DNA from: Listeria sp. PSOL-1
Lineage (GTDB): Bacteria; Bacillota; Bacilli; Lactobacillales; Listeriaceae
DNA length: 64,000 nt
NCBI RefSeq assembly: GCF_902806445.1
Contig: NZ_LR760298.1
Span: 1,178,001 to 1,242,000, forward strand
Direction: 5' to 3'
Shown: positions 38,018 to 48,497 of the stretch, piece by piece
How the letters are laid out: the number at the start of each line of letters is the position of its first letter
How positions within the stretch are numbered: position 1 is the stretch's first letter
The notes under the pieces: model-generated
The model's input: only the letters and a program-made list of their open reading frames with translations
Database searches by the model: none
What the model was told of the DNA's origin: nothing
Position numbers and translations under genes: made by a program

Positions 38018-38980
38018 ATGAATACTACTAATTTTGGGCTCGGATGTGGAAGTTTTTCTACAGCAAATAAAAATTTATTAACCGAAAGTACAGCCATTAT
38101 TCGTTCAGCAATGGAACATAATGTTACTTTTTTAAACACTGCTGATTTTTATGGTGCTGGCGAAAGCGAAATGGCTATTTCTCATGCACTTTATCATGAA
38201 CAACGAGATGCAACTTATCTTTCTTTAAAATTTGGAGCCCTCATGGCACCAAATGGAATGATGTATGGTTTAGATGTACACCCAGATCGAATTAAAAATT
38301 ATTTAACACATTCTTTAAAACGACTGAAACTAGATTATATCGATTTATATCAACCTGCTCGAATAGATTTAGCGATCCCAGTCGAAGAAACAATCGGTGC
38401 CATTTCTGACTTGGTAAAAGAAGGCTATGTAAAGGAAATCGGAATAACACAAGTAGATGCCCAAACCTTAAGAAAAGCGCACGCTACCCATCCTATTTCT
38501 TATGTAGAAATGGAATACTCTCTTTTTAACCGATCAATGGAAAAAGAAATCGTACCAGTAGCACGAGAACTGGGGATTAATATGGTCGCATTCGGTATCT
38601 TAGCGCATGGTTTATTAAGCGGAGCGTGGACAAAAGAAAAAGTAGCGCAAGGAAAAAGAGCTCAAAATAAGACTACCTCACTCCTAGATAAAGACAATAT
38701 TGAAGAAAATATCTTACGAGTAGAAGCACTAAGAAAAATCGCTGAAGAAAAACAACTAACCCTATCACAGCTTATTCATGCTTGGGCACTTTCTAAAGGC
38801 GAGGATATCCTCCCTTTAATCGGTGTAAGCAAGCTAAGCCAATTTGAAGATTCGATCCAAGCGCGCCAAGTTAAATTATCAAATGAAGAGATCTCACGAA
38901 TTGAAAAAGCAGTACCAGAAGACAAAATCAAAGGAAAGAGTTTTAGACAATTAACGTTTAGAAATGGTGTAATTGTCTAG
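38018..38980 (+). CDS. Aldo/keto reductase
   Basis: This 320-residue NADPH-type (alpha/beta)8 oxidoreductase has catalytic Asp43, Tyr45 (NTADFYGAGESE) and Lys71. The position usually held by His is Ala114 (DLYQPARID), a replacement that I recall from one branch of the family. The cofactor end ALSKGEDILPLIGVSKLSQ is present. The substrate is unknown. The MarR context suggests induction by a small toxic or aromatic compound. Confidence 0.9.
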   Translation: MNTTNFGLGCGSFSTANKNLLTESTAIIRSAMEHNVTFLNTADFYGAGESEMAISHALYHEQRDATYLSLKFGALMAPNGMMYGLDVHPDRIKNYLTHSLKRLKLDYIDLYQPARIDLAIPVEETIGAISDLVKEGYVKEIGITQVDAQTLRKAHATHPISYVEMEYSLFNRSMEKEIVPVARELGINMVAFGILAHGLLSGAWTKEKVAQGKRAQNKTTSLLDKDNIEENILRVEALRKIAEEKQLTLSQLIHAWALSKGEDILPLIGVSKLSQFEDSIQARQVKLSNEEISRIEKAVPEDKIKGKSFRQLTFRNGVIV

Positions 38981-39028
38981 AAGGAAAAGCGGTAGAGGTA
39001 CTTATATTTAAAGGGGCTCGGAGTTCAG

Positions 39029-39055
39029 CGCAATTTTTTATTAGAAAAAATTGCG
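39029..39055 (+). terminator. Terminator of the DUF2316-reductase unit
   Basis: Perfect 11-bp stem CGCAATTTTTT / AAAAAATTGCG with a 5-nt loop, immediately before repeat copy D. 38981-39028 shows nothing else. Confidence 0.7.
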
Positions 39056-39155
39056 ATAAATCAAGCGAAAGCGCTCGTGATTAAAGAGGTCTGCCAGAAT
39101 CCGGAAGTGGAAATCTGGCAAGCTTTTTCAATCACGAGCGCTTTCGTTGATTTAT
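39056..39155. repeat. Dispersed inverted-repeat element, copy D (symmetrical)
   Basis: A nearly perfect 100-bp palindrome: ATAAATCAAGCGAAAGCGC ... GTCTGCCAGA, a 15-nt loop with CCGGAAG, then TCTGGCAAGC ... GCGCTTTCGTTGATTTAT. It shares the TCTGGCA core and the ATAAATC edges with copies A-C, but both ends are of the GCGAAAGCG kind. It lies between convergent reductase and asnS genes. Confidence 0.8.
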
Positions 39156-39171
39156 TTTGACTTCCTTTTAT

Positions 39172-40464
39172 TTAAGGATATAAGCGATTTAACAAACGTG
39201 GGAATGGAATGGACTCACGAACATGCTCAGTTCCTGAAATCCAAGCAACTGTACGCTCTAAACCAAGTCCGAAACCAGAATGTGGAACAGAGCCATAACG
39301 GGCTAAGTCAATATACCAACGATAGGCTTCTTCGTCTAAGCCAAACTCTTTAACACGTTTAAGAAGTGCTTCTAACTCGTGAATACGCTCAGATCCTCCA
39401 ATAATCTCACCATAACCTTCTGGTGCAATCAAATCTGCACAAAGAACGACTTCACGATTAGTCGGATCTTCTGGCATATAAAACGGCTTAATTGCTTTTG
39501 GATAATGTGTAATAAAGACTGGCTTTTCAAAGCTATCAGCAATGGCTGTTTCATGTGGTGCTCCGAAGTCTTCGCCCCATTCAATATCATGAAAACCTTT
39601 TTCTTTCAATAACTTAATCGCTTCTGTATACGTAATCCGTGGAAACGGTGCTGTCATTTTTTCAAGATGCGTTGTATCACGTCCAAGTCTTTCAAGTTCA
39701 AGCGAACAGTGGTCAAGCACAGATTTTACTAAGAAAGCCACATAGTTTTCTTGAACTTTTAAGCTATCTTCTAACTCATAAAAAGCCATTTCTGGTTCAA
39801 TCATCCAGAATTCAATTAAATGGCGGCGTGTTTTCGATTTTTCAGCACGAAAAGTTGGACCAAATGAAAAGACTTTCCCAAATGCCATTGCACCAGCTTC
39901 CATGTATAATTGCCCACTTTGCGAAAGGTAAGCATCTTCCTCAAAGTATTTCGTATGGAATAATTCGGTTGTTCCTTCTGGCGCGCTTCCTGTTAAGATT
40001 GGTGGATCAATTTTTATAAAACCTTCATTGTTGAAAAACTCATATGTTGCACGAATAATTTCATTACGGATTTTCATAATGGCATGTTGGCGATTAGAAC
40101 GCAACCATAGATGACGATGATCCATTAAAAATTCTGTCCCATGCTCTTTTGGTGTGATTGGATAATCGTGTGATTCTGAGATGATTTCAAGTGACTCGAT
40201 AGCCATCTCATAACCAAATTTAGAACGTGTATCTTCATGAATAGTCCCTGTTACATAAAGGCTTGTTTCTTGAGTTAATCCTTTTGCTTGGAGGAAGATT
40301 TCTTCAGCTACTTCTGCTTTTACAACAACACCTTGCATAAACCCTGTGCCATCACGAAGTTGTAAAAAAGCAATTTTACCACTTGAACGTTTGTTGGCTA
40401 GCCATGCGCCGATTGTTACTTTTTGATTGACATAATCTTTTGATTGATTAATTGTTATTTTCAC
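39172..40464 (-). CDS. asnS: Asparagine-tRNA ligase
   Basis: This 430-residue class IIb synthetase has an N-terminal OB anticodon domain (about 1-110) and a catalytic domain with motif 2 [21 protein letters not shown] and motif 3 GLGLERTV (the motif-2 core is FRAEKSKT). The [10 protein letters not shown]-terminal end and sequence style are AsnRS rather than AspRS. GTG start, AGGGAGTGA upstream. It lies 16 nt after aspB, which makes its amino acid precursor. Confidence 0.96.
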   Translation of the reverse strand: MKITINQSKDYVNQKVTIGAWLANKRSSGKIAFLQLRDGTGFMQGVVVKAEVAEEIFLQAKGLTQETSLYVTGTIHEDTRSKFGYEMAIESLEIISESHDYPITPKEHGTEFLMDHRHLWLRSNRQHAIMKIRNEIIRATYEFFNNEGFIKIDPPILTGSAPEGTTELFHTKYFEEDAYLSQSGQLYMEAGAMAFGKVFSFGPTFRAEKSKTRRHLIEFWMIEPEMAFYELEDSLKVQENYVAFLVKSVLDHCSLELERLGRDTTHLEKMTAPFPRITYTEAIKLLKEKGFHDIEWGEDFGAPHETAIADSFEKPVFITHYPKAIKPFYMPEDPTNREVVLCADLIAPEGYGEIIGGSERIHELEALLKRVKEFGLDEEAYRWYIDLARYGSVPHSGFGLGLERTVAWISGTEHVRESIPFPRLLNRLYP

Positions 40465-40480
40465 TTCTTAAGTTCACTCC

Positions 40481-41662
40481 CTATTTTTTCATAAATTCTT
40501 GAATTCGTTGTAATGCTTTTTCAAATAAAGCGGCTTCGGTTGCATAAGAAAGACGAATATAATTTGGCATACCAAATCCTGAACCTGGAATAACAGCCAC
40601 CTTTGCATCCTCAAGTAGCGCTTCAGCAAACTGGTCAACATGATTAAATCCTTTTAATGCCGCTGCTTCTTTTGCTTCAACAAAGAAATAAAAAGCGCCG
40701 TCTGGTTTTTTTGGATAAAATCCTGGTATTTTTTCTAACTCAGGATAAAAACGCTCCATCCTTTCAGCAAAAGCTTCGTACATTTTCTCCGGTATAGCTT
40801 GACTACCATTATAAGCTTCAATAGCAGCATACTGGGCATTTGCAGTTGGGTTGCTCGTCATATGATCAGCAAGTTTCCCCATTCCCGAAATGAGACTTGC
40901 ATTTGCAGCGGCATAACCTATTCGCCATCCCGTCATTGAATATGCCTTAGATACACCATTAACCACAATTGTTCGCAGGTAAAGATCCTCGCTCAAGCTT
41001 GCAATAGAGGTTACAACACCACTGCCATAATATAACTTTTCATAAATCTCATCTGAAACAATCAGTAAATTGTGCTTTGTTGCAACCTCTCCAATTTGGC
41101 GTAATTCTTCTTCAGAATAACACATTCCAGTTGGATTATTTGGGGAGTTCAAAATGATGGCTTTTGTTTTTTCAGAAATGGCGCGTTCGAAATCTTTTGC
41201 TAAAATTTTGAAATCAGTATCAAAATCAGTTTCAACAAAAACAGGAACGCCTCCTGCTAACTTGACTTGTTCAGGATAAGTTACCCAATAAGGGACTGGA
41301 ATGACTACTTCATCACCTGGATTTAAAATGGCTTGAAAGATAGAATAAAGCACATGCTTAGCGCCAGTTCCAACAAAAATTTGATCCAGCGTATAAGTTA
41401 AGTGCTGATCACGCTTTAACTTATCACAAATAGCTTGCTTTAATTCAGGAATTCCCGTTGAGGGTGTATATTTTGTTAAACCAGCTTCCATTGATTGAAT
41501 CGCTGCATCAATAATATTTTGCGGTGTATTAAAATCGGGCTCCCCAGCACCTAAGCCGATCACATCAATTCCTTCAGCTTTCATTTTCTTAGCTTTTGCA
41601 GTAATTGCAAGCGTTTTTGAAGGCGCCACTCTTTTGACGCGTTCTGATAAGGAAATGTCCAT
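40481..41662 (-). CDS. aspB: Aspartate aminotransferase
   Basis: This 393-residue PLP enzyme of fold type I, subgroup Ib, has GAGEPDFNTP, NSPNNPTG, SDEIYEKL and the Schiff-base lysine in VSKAYSMTGWRIGY, with the substrate arginine near the C-terminus in NYIRLSYA. ATG 41662 (MDISLSERV) has AGGAGG close by; the open frame upstream has no site. Part of ypmB-aspB-asnS. Confidence 0.95.
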   Translation of the reverse strand: MDISLSERVKRVAPSKTLAITAKAKKMKAEGIDVIGLGAGEPDFNTPQNIIDAAIQSMEAGLTKYTPSTGIPELKQAICDKLKRDQHLTYTLDQIFVGTGAKHVLYSIFQAILNPGDEVVIPVPYWVTYPEQVKLAGGVPVFVETDFDTDFKILAKDFERAISEKTKAIILNSPNNPTGMCYSEEELRQIGEVATKHNLLIVSDEIYEKLYYGSGVVTSIASLSEDLYLRTIVVNGVSKAYSMTGWRIGYAAANASLISGMGKLADHMTSNPTANAQYAAIEAYNGSQAIPEKMYEAFAERMERFYPELEKIPGFYPKKPDGAFYFFVEAKEAAALKGFNHVDQFAEALLEDAKVAVIPGSGFGMPNYIRLSYATEAALFEKALQRIQEFMKK

Positions 41663-41678
41663 TTTACTTCCTCCTAAA

Positions 41679-42200
41679 TTACAAGTTTTCGATTTCTCGC
41701 AACCATTCACCGTCTCTAAATGTCATGTCATAATAATTTAAACGATTATATTTATCAAGATAACTCACTTCATAAAGCGGCAAATCACCTTCCATACCAA
41801 GTGTTACATTTAAAATTTTCTTCGGTTTTTTAGCTGCTTCAACAATCCTTCTCGCCTTTTGAGCAGAAATTCCGTCTGACGCATACTTTACATAAATTTT
41901 ATCTGATTTCTTTTTAGGAACCCAAATAATGATCTCTTTATTTTCTTTATTTTTGCCAGTTAATACATAATAAGTTGATTTAATGCCAGTATATAAGTAG
42001 AACTTCCCTTGGTCCTTTAAATCAACGCTACCACTAATCCTTGCTAGTGCCTCTTTTTTTGCTTCTTGTACAGGCCTTTCAGCGCTTCTCGCATAAAGAA
42101 AGAAAGCAAGAAGTAAAAGTATAACAACGCTAATAATGGCCAGTATCCAAAGACCGATCTTACGTCCTTTCTTTTTTCTATGCAAAATAAATTCTCTCAT
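41679..42200 (-). CDS. YpmB-like membrane-anchored protein
   Basis: This 173-residue protein has a basic N-terminus, one membrane segment (about 15-36) and an extracellular domain with two PepSY-like repeats (about 48-165, DUF5590). The function is unknown; PepSY folds often inhibit proteases. The ATG at 42200 has AGGAA almost touching it, so a TTG five codons later remains possible. Conserved position between dinG and aspB. Confidence 0.8.
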   Translation of the reverse strand: MREFILHRKKKGRKIGLWILAIISVVILLLLAFFLYARSAERPVQEAKKEALARISGSVDLKDQGKFYLYTGIKSTYYVLTGKNKENKEIIIWVPKKKSDKIYVKYASDGISAQKARRIVEAAKKPKKILNVTLGMEGDLPLYEVSYLDKYNRLNYYDMTFRDGEWLREIENL

Positions 42201-42273
42201 TTCCTGTTATATTTGCCGGACTACACTTTAGGCATAGATCCATTATAGCAATTCAGCTTTATTTTTTGAAGTC

Positions 42274-45051
42274 TTAATCTTGATCTCCCTTAAAAAATTC
42301 TGCTGTTTCGTCAAGAAGCTGAGATTGGTTCGCTTTAATGATGGGTACATCTGGAATTGAGCTTAAAAATGCTTTGCCAAAATGCGTTGTATCAATGCGG
42401 TTATCAAAAATAAAAATCAGCCCTCGATCTGTTTCGCGGCGAATTAAACGACCAAATCCTTGCTTAAAGCGTAGTATCGCTTCTGGTAAAGAATAATTTT
42501 GGAAAGCATTTTCCCCTTGTGATTTTAAAAGTTCAATTTGCGCTTTCGTATACGGATCATCAAGTGGTGCAAAAGGAAGTCTTACAATCACCAAACAGCT
42601 AAGTGCCTCCCCAGGAATGTCAATCCCTTCCCAAAAACTTGTTGTTCCAAGTAAAATCGCTTTATCAAATAATTGAAATTGTCTTGTTAAACGATCCGTA
42701 CTACCACTTGACCTCCCTTGTGCTAATATGACAAACTCGGCCAATACTGGATTGGATTTCAGTATCTTAAAAGTTTCATCAAGCATTTCAGATGCGGTAA
42801 AAAGGACCAGCATCCGGCCACTCGTTTTTACAGCAATGTGTGAAAGATAATTGGCTAGCTGTTCAGTGTATGTTAAAAGAGGCGTACTTTTAATAGGTGA
42901 CATATCATTTGGAATCAGTATTTTAGCGTGTTTGGCATACTTAAATGGAGATGCGATTTTTGCTTCAATCAATCGATCAGCAAGTCGATTTAGGCCAAGC
43001 TTTTTTTTAATATAGTCGAAAGAGTCTTTAACAGTAAGTGTAGCTGAGGTCATCACTACGCTATCTTTTGTATCAAAAAAATGATCAGCAAGCTTATTCT
43101 CGATTCCTCCTGACATATTTGTTATTTTAAGGCTGGATAATGAATAATTTTTGTCGCATTCTAAAATCACAATGCTAAACGCTTGGTGTTGGTTAATCAT
43201 TTGTTTTAACCCTGCTGCCATGTGCTCCCAGTCAAGCAAAAAAGAATAGGTCTCCTCAATAAAAGCAATCTCTTGCTCTGAAAAAGATCTGCTTTTCTGC
43301 TTTCCTTTTTCCAGTAATGCTGTCATGTTTTTAACGACTTCAAATAATAAAGTCACTAGGTTCTCCGCTGTGTAAAACAAATCATCAGTTAATGTGACTT
43401 CCACTTGCTGCTTATTTTTATTGTACAAAAGCGTTTTAAGCTCAGTAAAAAACGCGTCGATGGCCGAACCTAATTTAAACGCTGCAATATTTAAATCAAA
43501 TAAACTACTTTCACCCTCAAAGATCATTTCTAAACGGCTTAAGAGTGAATATTTTTCAAGTGACCCTAATTGATTTAAGAAATATTTCATTTTCCGATAC
43601 GTCAAACTAAAGCTCCACTGGTCTCTTACACTATCAGCAAAATGATGCGCCTCATCGATCACAGCATAACTATATTCTGGCAAACGGCTTTTTTTAGTGA
43701 AATGATCTTGTAAAAGAAGCGCATGATTGACAATCACCAAATCAGCATGCTTTGCTTGCTCTACATTGAACTTGTAAAAATCATAGTCCAACCATGGATC
43801 TTTATCTTCTGGCAAAAACCAACCAGTATGCTTCATCCGGTTCCAAAATAGCTTACCACCACTCGATAAATTAACTTCATCAATATCTCCCGTTTTTGTT
43901 TCCATCAACCAAACAAGTAATTTTAATTTCGTAACAACAACATCGTACTGTGTATCTACTTCATAAAGAAGCTGCTCAAATTTAAATAAGTTAAGGTAAT
44001 GATCTCTTCCTTTTAATAAAGTAGCAACTACTGGAAGATCCGTAAGCTGCTCCACAAGCTTGACATCTTTTTGAAATAGTTGGCTTTGAAGTAGATTGGT
44101 ATATGTGCTAATAATAACAGGTAAACGTTCTCCCTTTGCAAAATAAAGGGCAGGCAAAAAATAGCCTAACGACTTACCAATCCCTGTTCCAGCTTCAATA
44201 AGTGCATGAGATTTACTTTCCATCGCTTGATGCACCAAATCCATCATTTCAAATTGACCGTTTCTTACATAAAGTGGTGCGTTAGCCTTTCCAAAAAGTT
44301 TCATTTTTGCTTGATTTGTTTTAGGAAAAACATGCGCCGAGAAGTGAGAATAGCTTGGTTTTTCAATACTTTTACGCTGGATGACAAGGCCACGATACTC
44401 AAGTAAATGAGCAGGAAGTGTTTCCACTTTACGCCCTTTTCGCATCTCGATTTCAAAAATTAAAGATGGCAAGTAACTCTTTAATGATTGTGAAATCGAG
44501 GACATTTTTTGAATAACCGCAAGTGGCAAGCTCTCTAGCTTATGTAATAATTGAATGAGTAATTCAGCAGTAACCAGTGCATCACTATCCGCTTTATGTG
44601 GATCATTATGGGTTAAACCAAATTCATCACTCAAATCTTGTAATTTATAGCTGTCAACGCCCGGATATAAAATCCGAGCAAGCTCTACTGTATCAAGCTT
44701 ATGAACTGAAGCAATCTCAATCTCAGCACGCTCCATTTCTTTTTGTAAAAATGTCCAATCAAAATTAACATTATGAGCAACAAAAATGGTATCTTCCAAA
44801 AGCGAATTGATCACCGGAGCAATATCTTGAAATTCAGGAGCATTCCGAACATCTTCTTCTGTGATCCCTGTTAACTCTTTTATAAAGGCAGGAATTGGTC
44901 GATTGGGATTTACAAAGCTAGAGTAGGTTTGAATAATTTGGTTGTTTTCAACAAGCACCGCTGCAAATTGAATCATTCGATCGGAGCGATTAGCTTGGTT
45001 CCCAGTTGTTTCTAAATCGACAACCATATAGCGCTTATGTTTTTGCCCCAT
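42274..45051 (-). CDS. dinG: DinG-type 3'-5' exonuclease/helicase-like protein
   Basis: This 925-residue fusion has an N-terminal DnaQ-like exonuclease (about 8-170; VVDLETTG with Asp12 and Glu14, VAHNVNFDW, HKADSDA) and a C-terminal XPD-type superfamily 2 domain. The latter has EAGTGIGKS near 287, VIDEAHHF near 470 and QGFGRLIRRETDRG. The iron-sulfur cysteines of E. coli DinG are not apparent, as known for Gram-positive DinG, which acts mainly as a nuclease. AGGAGGG precedes the ATG. Confidence 0.94.
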   Translation of the reverse strand: MGQKHKRYMVVDLETTGNQANRSDRMIQFAAVLVENNQIIQTYSSFVNPNRPIPAFIKELTGITEEDVRNAPEFQDIAPVINSLLEDTIFVAHNVNFDWTFLQKEMERAEIEIASVHKLDTVELARILYPGVDSYKLQDLSDEFGLTHNDPHKADSDALVTAELLIQLLHKLESLPLAVIQKMSSISQSLKSYLPSLIFEIEMRKGRKVETLPAHLLEYRGLVIQRKSIEKPSYSHFSAHVFPKTNQAKMKLFGKANAPLYVRNGQFEMMDLVHQAMESKSHALIEAGTGIGKSLGYFLPALYFAKGERLPVIISTYTNLLQSQLFQKDVKLVEQLTDLPVVATLLKGRDHYLNLFKFEQLLYEVDTQYDVVVTKLKLLVWLMETKTGDIDEVNLSSGGKLFWNRMKHTGWFLPEDKDPWLDYDFYKFNVEQAKHADLVIVNHALLLQDHFTKKSRLPEYSYAVIDEAHHFADSVRDQWSFSLTYRKMKYFLNQLGSLEKYSLLSRLEMIFEGESSLFDLNIAAFKLGSAIDAFFTELKTLLYNKNKQQVEVTLTDDLFYTAENLVTLLFEVVKNMTALLEKGKQKSRSFSEQEIAFIEETYSFLLDWEHMAAGLKQMINQHQAFSIVILECDKNYSLSSLKITNMSGGIENKLADHFFDTKDSVVMTSATLTVKDSFDYIKKKLGLNRLADRLIEAKIASPFKYAKHAKILIPNDMSPIKSTPLLTYTEQLANYLSHIAVKTSGRMLVLFTASEMLDETFKILKSNPVLAEFVILAQGRSSGSTDRLTRQFQLFDKAILLGTTSFWEGIDIPGEALSCLVIVRLPFAPLDDPYTKAQIELLKSQGENAFQNYSLPEAILRFKQGFGRLIRRETDRGLIFIFDNRIDTTHFGKAFLSSIPDVPIIKANQSQLLDETAEFFKGDQD

Positions 45052-45087
45052 CTTTTCACCCTCCTAAAATACTTCCAAAACAGAGAT

Positions 45088-45933
45088 TCACTTGCTTTTC
45101 AGTGGAATGATCTCATTATCAATTAGCCGTGTCTGTTTGTATTTCACAGCAATGGCTAAAATAAGCGCTTTACTCCTAGCTGAAGCTGCTAAAAAGCTAG
45201 GATAATCAAGTAATGTTAAATAATCGATTTGGTTAGCCGTTCCTAAAAGCCGGTCCTTAACCACTTGATAAACTTTTTGTTCGTCTAGATGACCTTCTTC
45301 TATTCGTTTTCGCCCAAGGAGTAGCGCTTGATGAAGTTTAGCAGCATCCCTTCGCTCGGCTTCGCTTAATCGGACGTTGCGACTGCTTTTTGCCAGACCA
45401 TCTTTTTCACGGATTGTAGCTACTTTGCGGATTTCAATTGGTAAAAAATAATCGGCTACAAAGCTTTCAACAATAGCAACTTGTTGTGCATCTTTTTGTC
45501 CAAAATATGCACGCGTTGGCATCATGAGCGAAAATAACTTTAACAAGACCGTAACAACACCATCAAAATGCCCTGGTCTTGCGCTTCCATCTAATACGTC
45601 GATTCGCTTTTCGACGTGCAATTGTACAGATAATTCTTGTGGGTACATTTCATTCACTGTCGGTAAAAATAACAAATCTACACCCGCTCGTTCTGCTTGC
45701 AATGAATCCTCTGCTTCATCACGCGGATAACACGCAAAATCTTCATTTGGTCCAAACTGCTTTGGATTGACAAAAATACTCATAACGACATAATCATTTT
45801 CATTTTTTGCAGCTTTCACAAGCGCTAGATGCCCTTCATGTAGATAGCCCATTGTCGGTACAAAACCAATCTCTAAATCAGAAACCTTCTGTAAAGCCTC
45901 TTTTAACTCTGCTTTGGTTCGAACCATTCTCAC
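45088..45933 (-). CDS. panC: Pantothenate synthetase
   Basis: This 281-residue enzyme condenses pantoate and beta-alanine using ATP. It has [14 protein letters not shown] (the HIGH-type motif), [15 protein letters not shown] and KSSRNVRLS (KMSKS-type). GTG 45933 overlaps the panB stop (GTGA) and uses GGAGG inside the end of panB. No panD follows; dinG starts 36 nt on. Confidence 0.95.
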   Translation of the reverse strand: MRMVRTKAELKEALQKVSDLEIGFVPTMGYLHEGHLALVKAAKNENDYVVMSIFVNPKQFGPNEDFACYPRDEAEDSLQAERAGVDLLFLPTVNEMYPQELSVQLHVEKRIDVLDGSARPGHFDGVVTVLLKLFSLMMPTRAYFGQKDAQQVAIVESFVADYFLPIEIRKVATIREKDGLAKSSRNVRLSEAERRDAAKLHQALLLGRKRIEEGHLDEQKVYQVVKDRLLGTANQIDYLTLLDYPSFLAASARSKALILAIAVKYKQTRLIDNEIIPLKSK

Positions 45934-46772
45934 TTATTTTCGCCTCCGTATAAATCAATGATGTCTTCTGCCTTCATCGTAAATGAATGCTTATCTTCTG
46001 GAAAATAACTTTTTTTCACATCGGAAACATAATGAATAAGCGCAGAGATAATCGGTTCATCAATATCAAGATAAGCTTTAACAAATTTAGCGCGTCTTGA
46101 AATCCCGTATCCGATTACATCATGAAATACTAAAACTTGGCCATCTGTTTTCACCCCAGCGCCGATACCAATTACAGGAATATGTAATCTATTTGTGATT
46201 TTTTCTGCTAGTTGTTTCGGAATCGCCTCAAGCACAAGCATAATAGCCCCTGCTTGCTCTATTCTTAAAGCTTGTTCCATTAACTCTGCTGCCTCTTCTT
46301 TTGCTTTAGCGCGTACTTTATAGCTCCCAGTTAAACCCACTGTTTGTGGTGTCAAGCCAAGATGCGCTACAACTGGGGCTCCTGCTTCAGTCAAAGCTGC
46401 AATTTTTTCGACAACCCGGCCTGCTCCTTCTAGCTTAATTGCATTTGTACCACTTTCTTGAATTAATTTTCTAGCTTGCCAAATCGTATCCTCGATTGAA
46501 GCATGATAACTCATATATGGCATATCTGTTACGATAAACGTATTTGGTGCCCCTCTTTTTACAGCTTTTGTATGGTGGATCATATCCGCCAGTGTTACAG
46601 GGATCGTTGAATCATATCCAAGGACAACCATGCCAAGGGAGTCTCCTACTAAAATTAGATCTACTCCCGCTTTTTCAGCATCTTTCGCTGAAGGATAATC
46701 ATAAGCTGTGATCATCGCAATCTTTTCTTGCGCTTGTTTCATCTCTAAAAATTCAAGTGGTTGTTTCATCAT
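45930..46772 (-). CDS. panB: 3-methyl-2-oxobutanoate hydroxymethyltransferase
   Basis: This 280-residue (beta/alpha)8 enzyme makes ketopantoate, the first step to pantothenate. It has [27 protein letters not shown] and KLEGAGR, binding Mg2+ and the ketoacid. ATG 46772 is 5 nt and a second ATG 8 nt after AAGGAG; either may be used. First in panB-panC-dinG. A possible promoter (TTGATA, 17 nt, TAATTT) lies near 46810-46850. Confidence 0.95.
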   Translation of the reverse strand: MMKQPLEFLEMKQAQEKIAMITAYDYPSAKDAEKAGVDLILVGDSLGMVVLGYDSTIPVTLADMIHHTKAVKRGAPNTFIVTDMPYMSYHASIEDTIWQARKLIQESGTNAIKLEGAGRVVEKIAALTEAGAPVVAHLGLTPQTVGLTGSYKVRAKAKEEAAELMEQALRIEQAGAIMLVLEAIPKQLAEKITNRLHIPVIGIGAGVKTDGQVLVFHDVIGYGISRRAKFVKAYLDIDEPIISALIHYVSDVKKSYFPEDKHSFTMKAEDIIDLYGGENK

Positions 46773-46919
46773 TTCGTCTCCTTTTCGTCCGTGTTTATTC
46801 AAATCACGGCAAAAATATAAAATAAATTAGGATAAATGTATTGTTTTATCAACATAAATACAATCAATTCTTTTATCCCTCCTGCTATGTTACCATAACT
46901 TTAAATTTCAAAAAAGTCT

Positions 46920-47375
46920 TTAATGCGCATGTTGATCAAGCCATTTTTGCAAGTCCTGCTTACTGCTAGAAGCCTTGTAAATCGACGTTATCTTTCCTTT
47001 ATCAAGGTAGACAAGCGTTGGTACCGAATCAACATCGATCCCTTTCAAAAAACTAATCATCTCTGTTTGATTTGCTTTAGCCGCTATCTCAACATCATAA
47101 TAGTCCATCTTTTTTATTTGTCTAGCTTTTAACTCTTTTTGTAAAACTGGTTGAAAGGCTTGGCAATCTGTGCAACTTGCTCTTCCAATATAAATAGCGC
47201 CTGTTTCTTTTTGCTTTATTTTTCTTTTAAAATCGGCAGTTGAAATGGTTTTTAAAAAAGTCTTGGCCTGTATCTTTGTTGCTACCATCTTGTCTTCTAG
47301 TTCTTCTTTTCCACCACATGAAACTAAAATGATACTGATGATAAACAAAAATGGAATGCTTATAAATTGTTTCAT
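46920..47375 (-). CDS. Thioredoxin-like lipoprotein
   Basis: This 151-residue protein has a signal peptide with lipobox LVSC (lipid Cys20), then a thioredoxin-like domain with CTDC (Cys68 and Cys71) and cis-proline SVPT. It is expected outside the membrane, as a thiol-disulfide exchanger or bacteriocin-transport-accessory type. The CxxC lacks the Gly-Pro of thioredoxin. GGGAGGG lies before ATG 47375; the longer frame has no site. Monocistronic. Confidence 0.85.
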   Translation of the reverse strand: MKQFISIPFLFIISIILVSCGGKEELEDKMVATKIQAKTFLKTISTADFKRKIKQKETGAIYIGRASCTDCQAFQPVLQKELKARQIKKMDYYDVEIAAKANQTEMISFLKGIDVDSVPTLVYLDKGKITSIYKASSSKQDLQKWLDQHAH

Positions 47376-47476
47376 TCTCTCACCCTCCCAAACACTATTA
47401 TAACGAACAAAGTATGATCTGAAAAATAAGTAAAACAAGATTTTAACGGCTAATAAATCACTTTTAGGCACAAAAC

Positions 47477-47503
47477 TAGCCAGAAAATAAAATTTTCCGG
47501 CTA
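47477..47503 (-). terminator. Probable terminator after birA
   Basis: A 12-bp stem with one mismatch, TAGCCGGAAAAT against ATTTTCTGGCTA, 14 nt after the birA stop. The tail is T-rich. Confidence 0.65.
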
Positions 47504-47516
47504 AAACTGCTACCCA

Positions 47517-48497
47517 TTAATTCATTTCAATATCCGCAGAATAAATATGATGAATTTTTCCAGTATCATCTTGTACAAGTAAAACACCAGTATCAGAAAT
47601 GCCAAGTGCCACTCCTGTAATTTTTTCTTGCATGGTCGTCACCCTTAGTGTTTTTCCAAATGAAAGGGCACGTTCTTCCCATAAAATTTTAATAGGTGCA
47701 AAACCTTGTTCGATAAAAAGGAGATAATACTTTTCTAAATAAAATAAAATGGCTTGAATTACCTTCCGTCTAGAAACTTTAGTTCCTAATTCCTGTTTAA
47801 GGGAGGTCGCTTTATTTACGAGCTCATCTGGAAATTCTACTTGGTTAACATTGACACCAATTCCAAGGATCACCGCATGGACAGATTCAGCATCTGCTTG
47901 CATTTCTGTTAAAACGCCGCAAACTTTGCGCTTACCAATATAAACGTCATTTGGCCATTTAATTTCTGCTTTTAAATTTGTTAATTGCGTGATGGCCTCT
48001 GTCACAGCGAGTGAAGCAATAAATGTAAATTGTGGTACTTTTTGAAGGGGAATATCTGGTTTTAAAATAATACTCATCCAGATTCCTTGTCCTTTTTGTG
48101 AATCCCACGATCTTTTCAGGCGTCCCTTGCCACCTTTTTGTTCATCAGCAATGATTACAGCTCCAGAACAAGCGCCATTTGAAACAGCAAGATGTGCAAC
48201 TTGTTGTGTCGATTCGACTACATTTAATACGGTCAGCTCTTGCCCAATTAATTTTGTTTTTAAACCTAATGAAATGGCATCTTTTGAAAACTGGTCAGTA
48301 GAGGCTTCTAAACGATAGCCCTTGTTACGAACGGCTTCGATAATAAAGCCTTCTTTTCGCAAAGCACTCATATATTTCCATACAGCTGTTCGTGAACACC
48401 CAAGAAATGACGCCATTTGTTCTCCAGAAATAAATTCTCCTCTTTTTTCGGAAAAAAGTGCAAGTAATTGTTCACGCTTTTTATTTCCCACTAACAA
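47517..48497 (-). CDS. birA: Biotin-protein ligase/biotin operon repressor BirA
   Basis: This 326-residue protein has an N-terminal winged helix (about 1-65, [19 protein letters not shown]), a central ligase domain with GKGRLKRSW and KWPNDVYIG (biotinyl-AMP site), and a C-terminal SH3-like domain. It attaches biotin to carboxylases and, because of the HTH, also represses biotin genes. TTG start overlapping the end of cca by 17 nt, with AAGGAG in cca. Confidence 0.94.
   Translation of the reverse strand: MLVGNKKREQLLALFSEKRGEFISGEQMASFLGCSRTAVWKYMSALRKEGFIIEAVRNKGYRLEASTDQFSKDAISLGLKTKLIGQELTVLNVVESTQQVAHLAVSNGACSGAVIIADEQKGGKGRLKRSWDSQKGQGIWMSIILKPDIPLQKVPQFTFIASLAVTEAITQLTNLKAEIKWPNDVYIGKRKVCGVLTEMQADAESVHAVILGIGVNVNQVEFPDELVNKATSLKQELGTKVSRRKVIQAILFYLEKYYLLFIEQGFAPIKILWEERALSFGKTLRVTTMQEKITGVALGISDTGVLLVQDDTGKIHHIYSADIEMN

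Noticed and set aside
46810-46850. Inverted repeat TGTATT/AATACA before panB as a BirA or Pan regulator site
   Set aside because: The arms are only 6 bp in AT-rich DNA, with 14 nt between, and do not match a known operator.
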